From: Rhynchopus euleeides
Taxonomy: Eukaryota > Euglenozoa > Diplonemea > Diplonemida > Diplonemidae
Length of the DNA stretch: 64,000 bases
Assembly (NCBI GenBank): GCA_963210315.1
Contig: OY723253.1
Span: 1,302,001 to 1,366,000 of the forward strand
Direction of reading: 5' to 3'
Part shown: one piece after another, positions 10,681-23,093 of the stretch
Layout: each line of letters starts with the position of its first letter
Position numbering within the stretch: position 1 is the first letter of the stretch
Notes under the pieces: generated by a model
What the model saw: the letters and a program-made list of their open reading frames with translations, nothing else
Databases searched by the model: none
What the model was told of the DNA's origin: nothing
Translations under genes and position numbers: made by a program

Positions 10681-10945
10681 TGTTGATCCCTCCTTTATTA
10701 ATTGTCAGGTAGGTAACCCTGCACGGGTGTTGTCACCGTTGATCACTCTTTATTAACTGTTAGGCGGGTAAACCCTGCACGGGTGTTGTCACTGTTGATC
10801 GCTCTTTACTAATTGTTAGGCGGGTTAACCCTGCACGGGTGTTGAGCCCTCTTTGTTAATTGTCAAGTGGGTAACCCTGCACGGGTGTTGTCACTGGTGA
10901 TCACTCTTTACTAATTGTTAGGCGGGTTAACCCTGCACGGGTCCT
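10681..10945. repeat. Left subterminal repeats, copy 1 (five units)
   Basis: Five related units of about 45-60 bp each contain a TTAATTGT/TTAGGCGGG motif and CCCTGCACGGGTGTTG. CCCTGCACGGG is partly palindromic (CCCGTGCAGGG). Such subterminal arrays usually bind transposase; that role is inferred here. The same block is at 22828-23093 in copy 2. Confidence 0.8.
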
Positions 10946-11640
10946 GGCCCGTGCCTGTGTGTGTTGGGGGGGGGGGGGGTAGTGAAATAGAAGTAGAAGG
11001 GAGCGGAGCACAAGAATGGTGTGTTGGGGGGTGGGGGAGCTCTTTCCAACATGTCCGCATCTGCATTAAAACCTATTGTCTCTTTGTGCCCCTCACCACT
11101 CAACCATAAAGGTTGCCCTGCCTTGGGAACAGGGAATGGGGTTTAACACGTGTGGCGGTCCTGTTGGATGGAGTGCACATGGAACAGTATGGTGTGGGAA
11201 TGTATCGTGACTTGTGAAAGGGAGAGTGGGTGGGGGTGGGGGCGGGGGGGGGGGGGGCGGGGGGCTTCCTTCAGCGATTCCAGTGAGCTGCAATCCCAAG
11301 GCTGTCCTTTCAAACGCTTGCCAAGGCGTACGCCGTTTAGGTGTGGACTATTGAAATAAAAGGAAAACGAGGCTTTGGAAAAAGCCAAACTGATCGAATG
11401 GAAGATTGAAGGATGGGCAAAGTTTGTTGAAAGTAACATGGGGGGGGGGGGCAGTCAAGAAGTGGGGGCTTGATTGTCGAGAGTGAATGGAAAAGTGAAG
11501 TGGGGGGGGGGGTTTGATCGTCGAGAGTGAATGGAAAAGCAAGCCTCCCAGCACCTTCTTGCAATGTTAGTCCTTTTTGTAGTCACTACCACTACACCAG
11601 GAGTGGGGGGGGGGGGGGGCAACCCCTTGATTGGCCTGTG

Positions 11641-14600
11641 TCAGGTCCCAGCTCTTGTTGAAACAGAACGCAAACCCTTGCGATGTGTGGCTTCCAAGTT
11701 GGCCTGTGTCCCTTTGATCCACATGAAATGATCCCCAACCCCAGCCTGACCCAGGTTAGCCAGGGTCACACGTCTGTCTGGAGGAAAATCCTGGAGGGTG
11801 GTGTCAATGGAGGTGAAGTTGTAAGAAAGGGGGACATAACTGTTAAATCCTGAAGCAAAGTCATCATGATTACCAGGATAAATCATGTTCGTGACGACTG
11901 TGATCAAGACATTCTTCATTGTGGAAAGAACAGAAATTTCGTCATCCTCTGCATACCTTCTCGTTCTTAAACGGGTAAGCACGTATGGCTCACTACCGTC
12001 GTCAAGGGGTTGGCAGGGATGGTACGGGAGATTTCCCCACATTCTCACCGCCTCCACTTCCGGTTGCACCTCTCTGCATGAAAGAGAAGCCGCCATTGCA
12101 GTCACAAAATTGACGGCTTCTTCGCGAAGGGAAGCGCCCCCACGTGGGTTGCCTGTGAGACATCCATGAAAAGCATGAAACAGGCAATTCCCATCACCAG
12201 GCACATTGACTGTGCTCAGGGAAAACAAGAGAAGACGTTGCGTGAGGGTATCATGACGAGACGCGGGATTGTCGATGCCCTTGTCAGGTACGTGGGGCCT
12301 CCGTGGACCGGGACAGGGGAGTGCCATGGGGACCGCCTTCCTCCGCATATCCTCTTGCTCCATTTGTTCTTGTGCGTTTTCCACGTTTGGACCCATGTTC
12401 TGAATTCTATAAAAAACACTTGAAGCACGGGAAAAGTCACGCTCAGTGGGGAGGTGGAGGGAGTAAAAATTCGTTTGGGTATCCTGCCGGTACTGGTAAA
12501 GGAAGATAGTAGGGAGAGAAGCCGTACTTCCTGCTTCCCAGTTCTTTGCCTTCTCACACCATGTGCGAGGCCGTAACTCCCTGACCCTGGGTTTACCTTC
12601 CTTGTTCTGAGTAATAATTCTCAAGCGAATCTGGTGCACATTCACAAAAAAATGCAGGGCAAAAGAACCACCACGTTGGGTCACCTTTTCATCTTCCGCC
12701 GCTTTGCACATACTCTTGCGCCAGTGAACGAGAGACTGGTGCCTTTCATGTACGGGCAGGTTCTTCTCCCCCTTCTCTTCAAAAACAGAAGCAAGGGTAT
12801 CCTTGTGTATTTTCATGAGGTACACCTCCAGGTCGTGTTTCATGTTTGTTGCGTCACCAAAGGCACTCTCACGCAGAGCGCGGACTGACTGGTACGCAGA
12901 AAAACGGTTGAAACGGAGGAGGGAAAGAAAAAAGCCGTCACCTTCCTGCACAGTATCTGTGACGGGGAGATGGTGGTATTTCGAAAAATACAGCAGGGTC
13001 TCTGGGATGAGGTGGCGTTGGGAAGTTGCTGGAATGTATGACTCGTCACTCAGTTGAGCCGTATCATACCTCCCATGTCCAAGGCGCCCCTTCTTGTCTC
13101 TTGGGGTCTCTGGCACCTGGGAGAGGTCAATGACTTCAGTCCCCCCAAACCGTTTTCTCTTCCGGACTGTGGGCCCGCTCCGAACAACAGAACGCGACTT
13201 CACTGCCACAGGGAATGTGCGCCTGGGTCGGGTGCCAAAAAATTGTGCCTTGGTGGTGGGGAGGACACCTTTCGGCACAAGTTTAAAAACTTCATATGCA
13301 TGGCTTTCCCGATCCAGATCCCCTGCGGCAATGGCGCGCTTGGCAGTGTCCGTGTCGTGAACCACCCAATAAAGCGTTTCGCGCGGATAGGCGTGCAGTT
13401 GGGCTGGAGTCAACTTCTGCAATGTGGCAACGGTGTCTTTGAGGGGGAAGGCAACCATCCAATGCAGAGTTTGACGGTTAAAAAAAAAGAGGGCTGGGGA
13501 AGAAATAGACTGAGGATCATCAACAAAGGTATTTTTTTTACTTACCGGCAGAAGCCGATAGCCATTGTTCCGGAGTCCACTTGTGTGCTGTTCGATGGCC
13601 CGTTGCATCGTTGCCAGCGTGAACTTACCGGTCCAGTGAAAGCTCTCTGGATTGACCTCGTGTTGCAAAACCTGCATCTCCCGGAAGGTGAGAAACTGGA
13701 TGCCACACTCACCCAAAAACCAGTTGAGGGAAGCCCAACCCCCCTCGTGCGTGGACTCCGACGCATGCAACACACCATCCTTCTGCCGCCCACAACCTGG
13801 AGAGGCGTGGAGGCCGAGAGGAAAACAATGCTCATTCAGGAGAGCGATCCTAGCCGCCCCAACATCATTTGCCTCAGGATCAGCCTCATCACCCACCTCC
13901 ACCTCCTCTTCCTCCTCCTCCTCCTCCTCCACAGCATCCACAGCATCCACAGCCTCCTCACCATCCTCACAACCCTTGCCATCCTCACCCTGTCCCTTCT
14001 CCTCTTTCAACGCAGCAGGTGCAGTCTTCACTCTCCGGTAGAGCTCCGTGATTGTATCTACCACGGAGGGCGAGATGGTGTCGGGGAAGGTGCGGGCCTT
14101 CAAGCCAAGGGTCTCCTCCACGGCCTCGACATGGCCACTCAACTGCTCCGTCCAGTTGCGCAGGAGGAGGGCGGAGAGGTCGCGCTTCGTCTCCCCAGCC
14201 TCCACCTTCAGGCCCGCCTTGGCCAACAACGCGAACAGGGTGGGGGCGTCGAGGCGGCCCAGCCGCTCCCTCGGCTGCAGCTGCTGCCCCTTCTCCCGCA
14301 GAATGGGGAGGATTCGCCCCCACTGCGTCAGGGCAAAGCGCACACGGACGTCGTGCGACGCAGACGAGACAGCGTCGGACCCCCACGGCTTCAGCCCCGC
14401 CTTCCGCAAAAATCTGGACAGCGGTTTCGAACGAACCGGAAGGATGCCAACTGCCTCCTTCACGGACTTCAGCCGCTCCACCCAGACACGGGCATCCGCA
14501 GAGCCAGGGCCACACAGCTTCTCAGCAAAGCTGCGTGTCAGCGCCTCCTTCTGCCGCGCCACCTCCTTTCCCTTGCTCATCGCCGTGACAGGGATGGCGT

Positions 14601-17563
14601 GGAGGGCGCAGAGGCGGACGAGGTCAGGGTGGGCCACCCCGCTGACGGCCTTCAGCGCAGCCGCAGAAGCCCCCGTGGCGGTGTTCGCCGCGGCCTCGGT
14701 GTACATCCCGCCACGGGTCTTCTTCCGCGCCCGCTTCGCCTGGCGCAGCAAACGGCCGTACCTGTAAGGCGATGGAAAGGAATGGTTGTACGACGAATCA
14801 CACTGAAAACAGGAAATGGTGATAATGAAGTAGTCTTCTTCGTGACTTGGAAAAGTCATGAAGAAGAGAGGAAGAGAGAATGACAATGAATGAGATAAAA
14901 AAAATCTATCGGTTCTGACTCTGCCAGCATATGTTGTTGCGATGTAAAAAAAAAGAACGAAGGGAGGGGAGAAAAAAGGAGGCTGAAGAGCCTGCATACC
15001 TTGCGTTGTTGCAGTTGCCATAACCCAACAGGAAGCGGTTCACCTTGCTCTGGGTAATCCCAGACAAGGCAGCAGAAGAGAGGTTGGGGGCCCTCTGCGC
15101 CAAGAACGATGCATTCCCAGCCACACACTCTGCGAGGTCTTGTGTGGAGGGTAGCGAAGGGAGGTCTTCGGGTGATGCCGACGCCATTGCAGCTTCATCG
15201 TAGCCGATGAACCTTGCCAATGTGCTCGCAAACCCCTGGATGCAGGGAACCCAGACCTCCGCAAATACATCGTGGTGATCCTTCACCACCTCCAACGCCT
15301 CAGCCCGCCCCACCTCCTCCTCACCGTGGCGGGGTTGTCCCCAATGCTTCCGCAGGGCAGGGAAGTCGTTGTCGGCGGAGTCGGCGCTCAGGTCGCGGGC
15401 GAGGAGGTGCAGCGGCCTCAGCACACCCCATCCCGCCTCGAAGTTGACCTCGAGGCGGCCCGTCTCCTCGTTCAACCGCCTGGGCTTGAGGTCGTTGAGG
15501 AACCTCAAGTACAGGCTGCCAATGAAATGGCAGGCTGCACAGTAGGCGGCGACGGTGGGGGTCCCCAGAAGAGTGAGGATCTCTGTCGCAGTCGGGGTGA
15601 ACCGCTCCTCTCTCACCATCTCCAGGATGGAGGCGGAGAACTTGAGGAGGCGGGAGCACTGCTGAGGACGGGCATGCCACTTCGACCCCCGCTCACGGGC
15701 AAACCCCAGGCCCCGGGGGTAGCGCATGTCAAGTGCTTTCCCAAGCTCAGCATCCACGAAAATGACCCCGGCGGTTGACCGGCCGTTTGTCGGGTCGAGG
15801 ACTGCAAGTACGCTGGCAACGTTGGCTGCCGGGTCGACCCGATGAGACATCATCAAGGCCTTCCCCGCCGTCTGCACTGCGTACTTCAGTGCGCCTCCAA
15901 CCTTATGGTGCATGCACCGTAGGTGGACGATGGCGCCCCCCGCGTCCCTGGTCGCCTTCGCCTCCGTGCTAGCATGGTCGCTCAGGGTGGCGTTGCTAAT
16001 ACGGAGCTTGTGGGCGGAGACTATGCGGCGGACCGCCTGCAGGTTGGAGGTCTTCCCTGCAGCCTTCCCGTTCTTCAGGGGGAGGGCGGAGGCGCAGGCC
16101 CCGCGTACGCGATTCTCGTCTGCAGCGACGTGGGCGGTGACAACGTGCAGCGAGACACTACTCCGGCCCAAGGAGGAGGTGGCATCGTGGGCGAGGGAGA
16201 GGGTGGCCTTCTGCCGGTCTTTGCCTAGGCCCCCTCCGCCGGTCTGCGTCCTCGCGACATCCTCCAAGAAGACGGCGAAGGAAGCCGCTCCGCTCGGGAT
16301 CTCGAATTCGCGGAGCGTCCAGCGAGAGGGGATCGGCATCTCCACCCCATCGCTCAGGAGCTTGATGATGTCGCGCAGCACCCTGCGCGACGACTCCTGA
16401 CCGATGCCAGCCATCCGCAACTCCAACAGCGCCCGCAGCACCTTCATGGGGTAGGGCTCGGTGCAGGACTTCCGGCCCGTCACCCCACGAAGAACAATGT
16501 CCCCCTTGCGCCCGAGAACCTCGTGCGCAGCAGCCAACTCCTCCGTCAGCTGCGCAATGCGGTCCTTCGCCCTCAGCAAGGCCTTCTGCAAAGCCTTGAC
16601 CTGCAAGACCCGCTCGGGGAGGGTCTTGGAGGGGCGCCCCACGGGGGCCGGCGGAGGCGTGCCCTGTCCGACGAAGTGGAGGCTGCACGGCCGTCCCGGC
16701 ACTGCATTTCCGATGCAGTACTTCTTCTTCATCCCCCGGGTATCACTACCCTTCTCGTGAGGATGCAGAGCAGAAGACATGCAGTCGGCGTTCTCCTTCA
16801 CCAGGGAGAAGAGGGCGGTGTCCGACACCTTCGCACCTGCGGGCAAGAGGGAGCGCAGGAGAGTCAGGTACTCGGCGCTGCTGATGCAGCACCACCCCTC
16901 ACCAGCAGCCACAGCGTCACGCAACGCGTCCATCGCAGTCGCAACGGGGGAGTCGGTGTTGGCGTGGGAGGCGGAGTCAACGGGGCAGGCGGAGTCGGCG
17001 AGGTCGGCGAGGTCGGCGAGGTCATCGAGGCTGGCGAGGTCGGCAGGGTCACTGCACACAGAAGAACCAATGTCGACATCGTCGGCGGGACTCGTCGGAG
17101 ACGTCGGTGGGAGCGCGGCAGGCAGAGGTTTCGGCGGCACGGGAGTCGGTGACGGAGGCGCCTCAGGCTCATCAGGCTCGTCGTTGCCAGCAGCAGCAGG
17201 ACCCCGCGTGACCGCCGAGATCACGCTCTGCGAGACGGGATCCGCATCCTCGGGGTGGGGGAGGAGCGCCGCCTGATCAGCGAGATCATCGGGCTCAGCC
17301 AGAGGAGCGATCAGGACATCGTCGGGGAAGCAGCGGCCCGGGGACGAAGCAGTCAACTGCCGGATTGCCTCTTCGGAGGAGAGGGGATTGGGCCGACGGA
17401 TATCTGCCAAGCAATACATCTTCTGCACGCCGTTTGAGGTCCGGCTCGTTACGGGTTTCGGCCATCCTGCGTTGCGGAGAAGCGCACCCGCGACCTTCCC
17501 CGTAGTCTCGTCTGGGATACCCTGCAGCTTGCACGCTTCCGCGAAGGTAACCAAGCCGGACAT
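11641..17563 (-). CDS. Putative transposase fused to OTU cysteine protease, copy 1 (1894 aa)
   Basis: Exon 1 is 17563-15000, the intron 14999-14762 (AAG/GTATGC...TTACAG/G, 238 nt), and exon 2 14761-11641. The sum is 5685 nt in one frame. Residues 1-60 look like a helix-turn-helix DNA-binding unit; an acidic Ala/Asp/Ser linker follows. Residues 330-780 carry a DDE-like arrangement: D460 in SLAHDATSS, D529 in LSDHAST, then C550-x2-H553 in RCMHHK, the CxxH signature of several cut-and-paste transposase superfamilies. A third acidic residue is not assigned. Near 1090-1250 an HW-containing segment might be a degenerate papain-like fold. The C-terminus (about 1690-1870) is an OTU domain with VPGDGNCLFHAF (Cys1714) and a terminal GDHFMW histidine. 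OTU enzymes cleave ubiquitin chains; here that may protect the transposase or silence host defence (inference). A GTAAGT within exon 2 near 13545 could be another, alternative intron. Confidence 0.85.
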
Positions 17564-17734
17564 TATCAGAAGCTGTGGAACGTGCCAGTGCCTGCAGTGG
17601 GTTAGTGCTGTGTGAGCAACGTAGGTGCAGCAAAGTTAAAGTTAAGCAGTCTGCTGAGGGGTCCGCACACAACATCTGGGAGGCACGCAGAGTGACCGAG
17701 AGTGGAGGGGGCAAGGGGAGACACCGTTCTGTTT

Positions 17735-20493
17735 CGGTTACAATCGGTTACATGCCAAGAACAATCGGTTACAATCGGTTACATGCCAAGAACGATCGGT
17801 TACAATCGGTTACATGCCAAGAACAATCGGTTACAATCGGTTACAATCGGTTACATGACGAGGGCAATCGGTTACAATCGGTTACATGCCAAGAACAATC
17901 AGTTACAATCGGTTACATGCCAAGAACGATCGGTTACAATCGGTTACATGACGAGAACAATCGGTTACAATCGGTTACATGCCGAGAACAATCGGTTACA
18001 ATCGGTTACATGCCAAGAACGATCGGTTACAATCGGTTACATGACGAGAACAATCGGTTACAATCGGTTACATGCCGAGAACAATCGGTTACAATCGGTT
18101 ACATGCCAAGAACGATCGGTTACAATCGGTTACATGCCGAGAACAATCGGTTACAATCGGTTACATGCCGAGAACAATCGGTTACAATCGGTTACAGGCC
18201 AAGAACAATCGGTTACAATCGGTTACATGCCGAGAACAATCGGTTACAGGCCAAGAACAATCGGTTACAATCGGTTACATGCCAAGAACGATCGGTTACA
18301 ATCGGTTACATGACGAGGACAATCGGTTACAATCGGTTACATGCCGAGAACAATCGGTTACAATCGGTTACATGCCGAGAACAATCGGTTACAATCGGTT
18401 ACAGGCCAAGAACAATCGGTTACAATCGGTTACATGCCGAGAACAATCGGTTACAGGCCAAGAACAATCGGTTACAATCGGTTACATGCCAAGAACGATC
18501 GGTTACAATCGGTTACATGCCGAGAACAATCGGTTACAATCGGTTACATGCCGAGAACAATCGGTTACAATCGGTTACAGGCCAAGAACAATCGGTTACA
18601 ATCGGTTACATGCCGAGAACAATCGGTTACAGGCCAAGAACAATCGGTTACAATCGGTTACATGCCAAGAACGATCGGTTACAATCGGTTACATGACGAG
18701 GACAATCGGTTACAATCGGTTACATGCCGAGAACAATCGGTTACAGGCCAAGAACAATCGGTTACAATCGGTTACATGCCAAGAACGATCGGTTACAATC
18801 GGTTACATGCCAAGAACAATCAGTTACAATCGGTTACATGACGAGAACAATCGGTTACAATCGGTTACATGCCAAGAACGATCGGTTACAATCGGTTACA
18901 TGCCAAGAACAATCAGTTACAATCGGTTACATGCCAAGAACGATCGGTTACAATCGGTTACATGCCGAGAACAATCGGTTACAATCGGTTACATGCCAAG
19001 AACGATCGGTTACAATCGGTTACATGACGAGGACAATCGGTTACAATCGGTGACATGCCGAGAACAATCGGTTACAATCGGTTACATGCCGAGAACAATC
19101 AGTTACAATCGGTTACATGCCAAGAACGATCGGTTACAATCGGTTACATGACGAGGACAATCGGTTACAATCGGTTACATGCCGAGAACAATCGGTTACA
19201 ATCGGTTACATGCCAAGAACGATCGGTTACAATCGGTTACATGACGAGGGCAATCGGTTACAATCGGTTACATGCCGAGAACAATCGGTTACAATCGGTT
19301 AAAGGCCAAGAACAATCGGTTACAATCGGTTACATGCCGAGAACAATCAGTTACAATCGGTTACATGCCAAGAACGATCGGTTACAATCGGTTACATGAC
19401 GAGGACAATCGGTGACAATCGGTTACATGCCAAGAACAATCGGTTACAATCGGTTACATGCCAAGAACAATCGGTTACAATCGGTTACATGCCAAGAACG
19501 ATCGGTTACAATCGGTTACATGCCAAGAACAATCAGTTACAATCGGTTACATGCCAAGAACGATCGGTTACAATCGGTTACATGCCGAGAACAACCGGTT
19601 ACAGGCCAAGAACAATCGGTTACAATCGGTTACATGCCAAGAACGATCCGTTACAATCGGTTACATGCCAAGAACAATCAGTTACAATCGGTTACATGAC
19701 GAGAACAATCGGTTACAATCGGTTACATGCCAAGAACGATCGGTTACAATCGGTTACATGCCAAGAACAATCAGTTACAATCGGTTACATGCCAAGAACG
19801 ATCGGTTACAATCGGTTACATGCCGAGAACAATCGGTTACAATCGGTTACATGCCAAGAACGATCGGTTACAATCGGTTACATGACGAGGACAATCGGTT
19901 ACAATCGGTGACATGCCGAGAACAATCGGTTACAATCGGTTACATGCCGAGAACAATCAGTTACAATCGGTTACATGCCAAGAACGATCGGTTACAATCG
20001 GTTACATGACGAGGACAATCGGTTACAATCGGTTACATGCCGAGAACAATCGGTTACAATCGGTTACATGCCAAGAACGATCGGTTACAATCGGTTACAT
20101 GACGAGGACAATCGGTGACAATCGGTTACATGCCAAGAACAATCGGTTACAATCGGTTACAGGCCAAGAACGATCGGTTACAATCGGTTACATGACGAGG
20201 ACAATCGGTTACAATCGGTTACATGCCAAGAACGATCGGTTACAATCGGTTACATGACGAGGACAATCGGTGACAATCGGTTACATGCCAAGAACAATCG
20301 GTTACAATCGGTTACATGACGAGGACAATCGGTGACAATCGGTTACATGCCAAGAACGATCGGTTACAATCGGTTACATGACGAGGACAATCGGTTACAA
20401 TCGGATACATGCCAAGAACAATCGGTTACAATCGGTTACAATCGGTTACATGCCGAGAACAATCGGTTACAGTCGGTGACCTACCGAGAACAA
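17735..20493. repeat. 31-bp minisatellite array, copy 1 (about 89 units)
   Basis: Each unit is two ATCGGTTACA decamers plus a TGCCAAGAAC-type decamer and one base. Variants of the last part (TGCCGAGAAC, TGACGAGGAC, TGACGAGAAC, GGCCAAGAAC) alternate in longer patterns, giving higher-order repeats. Because 31 is not a multiple of three and the unit lacks stops on the + strand, all three frames stay open. I read the resulting 100-370 residue ORFs as artefacts. The array lies between the transposase gene's 5' side and the right end, so it may be a promoter/transposase-binding region. Confidence 0.95.
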
Positions 20494-21044
20494 TCTCGCA
20501 TCCTGGAGCAACCTATTGGCAGACCGTCCACAACCGTCTACAGACGAAAAAGAGACGTACCGTCCCCATCGTGACCAACTGGGGGTGTTTTTTGGGTGTG
20601 GACGGTCCGCCCGCAGCCTAGCAACCTCCAGTAACCTCTTGGCAGACCGTCCACAGCCGTCCACAACCATCCACAGCCATCCACAACCGTCCACAGGTGA
20701 AAAAGTGCCAGAACACCCCAATATTGACCACCTGGGGGTGATTTTTGGGTGTGGACGGTCTGCCTGAGGCCGTAGAATGCGAAAAAACCGATTTTGGTAC
20801 TCTATTGGCCTGTGGTGGCCCGTAGAAATGGAGTGTTTGCGATTTTGAGCCATTTTCCTAAGGAAACTGGCCCAGTTGGCTGGAAAATGTGAATTTTTGA
20901 ATTTAAAATGCAACATCGAGCATTTAGAGAGTGTGGACGGTTGTGGACGGTCGTCCCGGACCGATTTGGGACCACTTTTGGTATAGGGTCGAAAAGACAA
21001 TGCGATTTTAAAAAAAATAATTTTTTAGACAGCCAGGTCAGCAG
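20494..21044. repeat. Right subterminal segment of copy 1, CCGTCCACA repeats
   Basis: Two stretches (20518-20545 and 20640-20697) carry short tandem copies of CCGTCCACA/CCATCCACA. The inverted sense, GTGTGGACGGT, recurs at 20598, 20750, 20931 and 20943. An AT-rich tail precedes the terminal inverted repeat. No gene is visible. Copy 2 has the matching segment at 33551-34112 with one or two extra units. Confidence 0.75.
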
Positions 21045-21059
21045 GCTATGCCTCCTCTA

Positions 21060-21377
21060 TTGTTAGGGATTTCCGTTTGCTATGCCTCCTCTACCCTGTG
21101 GCGAGTCGAAGGGCGTCCCACTGTGTTTCTCTCGATTTCTGGCCAACACCTCACTTCTCGCGGGTGTCTTCCTGTGTTGTTCTGCCCTGGGATTACTCTC
21201 TGGCGGCAGTCTGGCCCCAAGGTGAAGTGGCCTGCACCCGAACATGTCCAAAAATGTGTTTTTGGGCATTGTCGGAGTGTGTGCGGGGTCTGGGAGGCTG
21301 TTTTTTGAGCCGAATTGACCAAATTAATTTTCGTCACACTTTTTTTGTGAGGGATGGCTGCAGGTAGGCCTCCTCTA
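21060..21377. mobile_element. Rearranged TAGAGG-family fragment
   Basis: Bases 21060-21093 are the first 34 bases of the giant transposon, inverted. Bases 21094-21377, read on the minus strand, match the left ~300 bp of the small TIR element at 8737 and start with its TAGAGGAGGC end. So a fused, partly deleted element abuts giant copy 1. This explains why copy 1 lacks a target duplication. Confidence 0.75.
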
Positions 21378-21444
21378 TAGACTAGCAGGCACCGTTCGTA
21401 CAAGCAAAAAATTGTTCGTGCGTTAGACCACACACCCTCAAACA

Positions 21445-21897
21445 ATGGCGCAGCTCAGGAAGGTGGATTGGAAGAAGATCCCCACCCCCCGCCTTCCTGA
21501 AGGCCGGCGTGCGGCCTCCCTCCCCTGCGGTCCCCCAGGTGTGTGTCCCCCCCGTGTCTCATTGCCCACAGGGCTCTGGAAAGTATCTCCTGCTGGCGCT
21601 GTGGGTGTCGTGCCCGCGCCAGCTGCCCCGAGTGGAAGGAGCTCACGGGGGAAGAAAACGCCCTCGAGCATTTTGAGAAGGACCCGGATATTCCTGACTG
21701 GTGTTGCCCCCTCTGCGCCTACGCGGTGTCCACAAGGGAAGAGCTCGAGGGGGAGCTGGCGGAGATGAAGGGGGCTGAAGAGCAGGTGAGCGAGGCGGCG
21801 GCGGCGAATGCGGAGACCTTTGAAGTGCCGTTCCAACCCAAAGCCACCCCCCCCCCCCCCCGCTGTCGTGCCCCCTCCCTCCCAAACAGGGCCGCTC
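21445..21897 (+). pseudogene. Truncated zinc-binding protein gene, cut by YR retrotransposon
   Basis: It opens MAQLRKVDWKKIPTPRLPEG. A frame change, perhaps a short intron between about 21541 and 21571, leads into ISCWRCGCRARASCPEWKEL and DPDIPDWCCPLCAYAV. That arrangement has paired CxxC motifs typical of a zinc-binding module. A Glu/Ala-rich helix follows. Coding sense then stops at the A1 repeat of the retrotransposon (21898). I do not recognise the family. Where the original gene continues, if anywhere, is not clear at 38504. Confidence 0.45.
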
Positions 21898-22147
21898 CTC
21901 ACAGTTTACTGAGGGAATATGACCCAAGGCCACTGGCAGCAGACACCCCCATCCCCCTCATCACCCCTGACACCCCTCAACCCCAATCCTGTTGCCTTTC
22001 CCCTCTCTCTCTCCCCCCATGTTGTGCCCATGCACCTTCCCGGGACACCTTGTATATAACTTTAACACCACACCACACAACACCCCCTTCATCAGGGTAA
22101 TCTCCCCGCGGCCAACACTCTTCGTCTTGTCCGCTTTCTTTTATTGT
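21898..22147 (+). repeat. Split direct repeat A1
   Basis: 250 bp starting CTCACAGTTTACTGAGG and ending CTTTTATTGT. It is repeated as A2 at 38004-38253. It contains TATATAACTTTAACACC, a plausible TATA/start region for gag, whose ATG follows at 22219. Confidence 0.9.
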
Positions 22148-22652
22148 TACACTTTCACCTTCTGTTCCCACGCCTTCTTCCCCACTGCCCTTTCCAACCG
22201 CCCGTCGCCCGCTACACAATGACAACCTCCCCTGACGTCGTCCCCCTGCAGCCCTTCACCATGTCGTGGGTGGGGACTCAGCGGGCGCGGGCGGTCTCCC
22301 CCAGAGCCACCGCTGGGCAGGGGTTTGTGGCCCCTGTGGAGATGTCGGTGCGGATGCTGGGGGACCAGGCCGCTGCCCTGGTGAATGCGTGTGTTGTATA
22401 CACGTGCAGACCGTCTGACGGATCGACGGATTTCGCGCGTTACGCAGCGCGTCTCTCTGCGGGTGCACCTGACCAGGACGGCTCTCCGACATATGAAGTG
22501 ACATTGTCGGAGGCCTACAACTATGTGGCCGGAGTCGAAGTGCACGACGGTCCGGATGTGACCTACCCCTTCCCCGCTCCGGATTGGGTCTACATCCGAC
22601 TCGTCGAGACCTCGGTGCACCAGACCGAGATGGCGGCGACGACCATCGAGGA

Positions 22653-22659
22653 CATGCGG
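22653..22659. repeat. Target site duplication of giant copy 2, left (CATGCGG)
   Basis: CATGCGG is repeated at 34128-34134 on the other side of the element. With one ambiguous A the duplication could be 8 bp (ACATGCGG). Confidence 0.9.
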
Positions 22660-22827
22660 TAGAGGAGGCATAGCAAACGGAAATCCCTAACAAAATTTTG
22701 TCTCCGAAATTATTTTGGCCAATTTTCTCCCGAAAAACCTAGAAACCAGACCCACCGCACATCGAGAATGTCATTTTTCGGTGATTTCTGGGGTCTGGGG
22801 GCCTTTTGCCACCCTCCCGTGCCTCAT

Positions 22828-23093
22828 CATGTGTTGATCCCTCCTTTATTAATTGTCAGGTAGGTAACCCTGCACGGGTGTTGTCACCGTTGATCACTCT
22901 TTATTAACTGTTAGGCGGGTAAACCCTGCACGGGTGTTGTCACTGTTGATCGCTCTTTACTAATTGTTAGGCGGGTTAACCCTGCACGGGTGTTGAGCCC
23001 TCTTTGTTAATTGTCAAGTGGGTAACCCTGCACGGGTGTTGTCACTGGTGATCACTCTTTACTAATTGTTAGGCGGGTTAACCCTGCACGGGT
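22828..23093. repeat. Left subterminal repeats, copy 2
   Basis: This is the same five-unit CCCTGCACGGG block as in copy 1, without visible change. A poly-G tract after it differs in length from copy 1. Confidence 0.8.

Larger units (their letters stand above)
10509..21059 (-). mobile_element. Giant DNA transposon, copy 1 (10.55 kb)
   Basis: The ends are a perfect 15-bp inverted repeat, TAGAGGAGGCATAGC. Inside, in + order: a block of five related ~57-bp repeats, the minus-strand transposase/OTU gene, a 31-bp minisatellite array, and a CCGTCCACA-rich segment before the right end. Copy 2 at 22660-34127 matches nearly base for base; differences are mainly G-run lengths, a 9-bp in-frame indel, a few substitutions, and array length. 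No matching target duplication flanks this copy. Its right end instead abuts a 34-bp inverted piece of the element's own left end, so the site was rearranged. I cannot name the superfamily: an 8-bp-class duplication (seen at copy 2) and large size fit KDZ/Zisupton or hAT-like groups, without proof. Confidence 0.9.

Noticed and set aside
10681..10945. Telomere-like TTAACCC repeats
   Set aside because: The motif occurs once per ~57-bp unit, not as a pure tandem. It is inside a transposon end and is repeated in copy 2.
13054..14883. 609-residue plus-strand ORF (also at 25213-27042)
   Set aside because: Antisense of the transposase/OTU exon. Composition is Leu/Pro/Ser-biased and it has no family motif. 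The minus-strand product has clear domains and a matching splice.
17575..20574. Several 100-370 residue ORFs with MPRTIGYNRLH / QSVTCREQ repeats in all + frames
   Set aside because: They are translations of the 31-bp minisatellite, which has no stops on that strand. The same peptide appears in rotating frames, so it is not selected coding.
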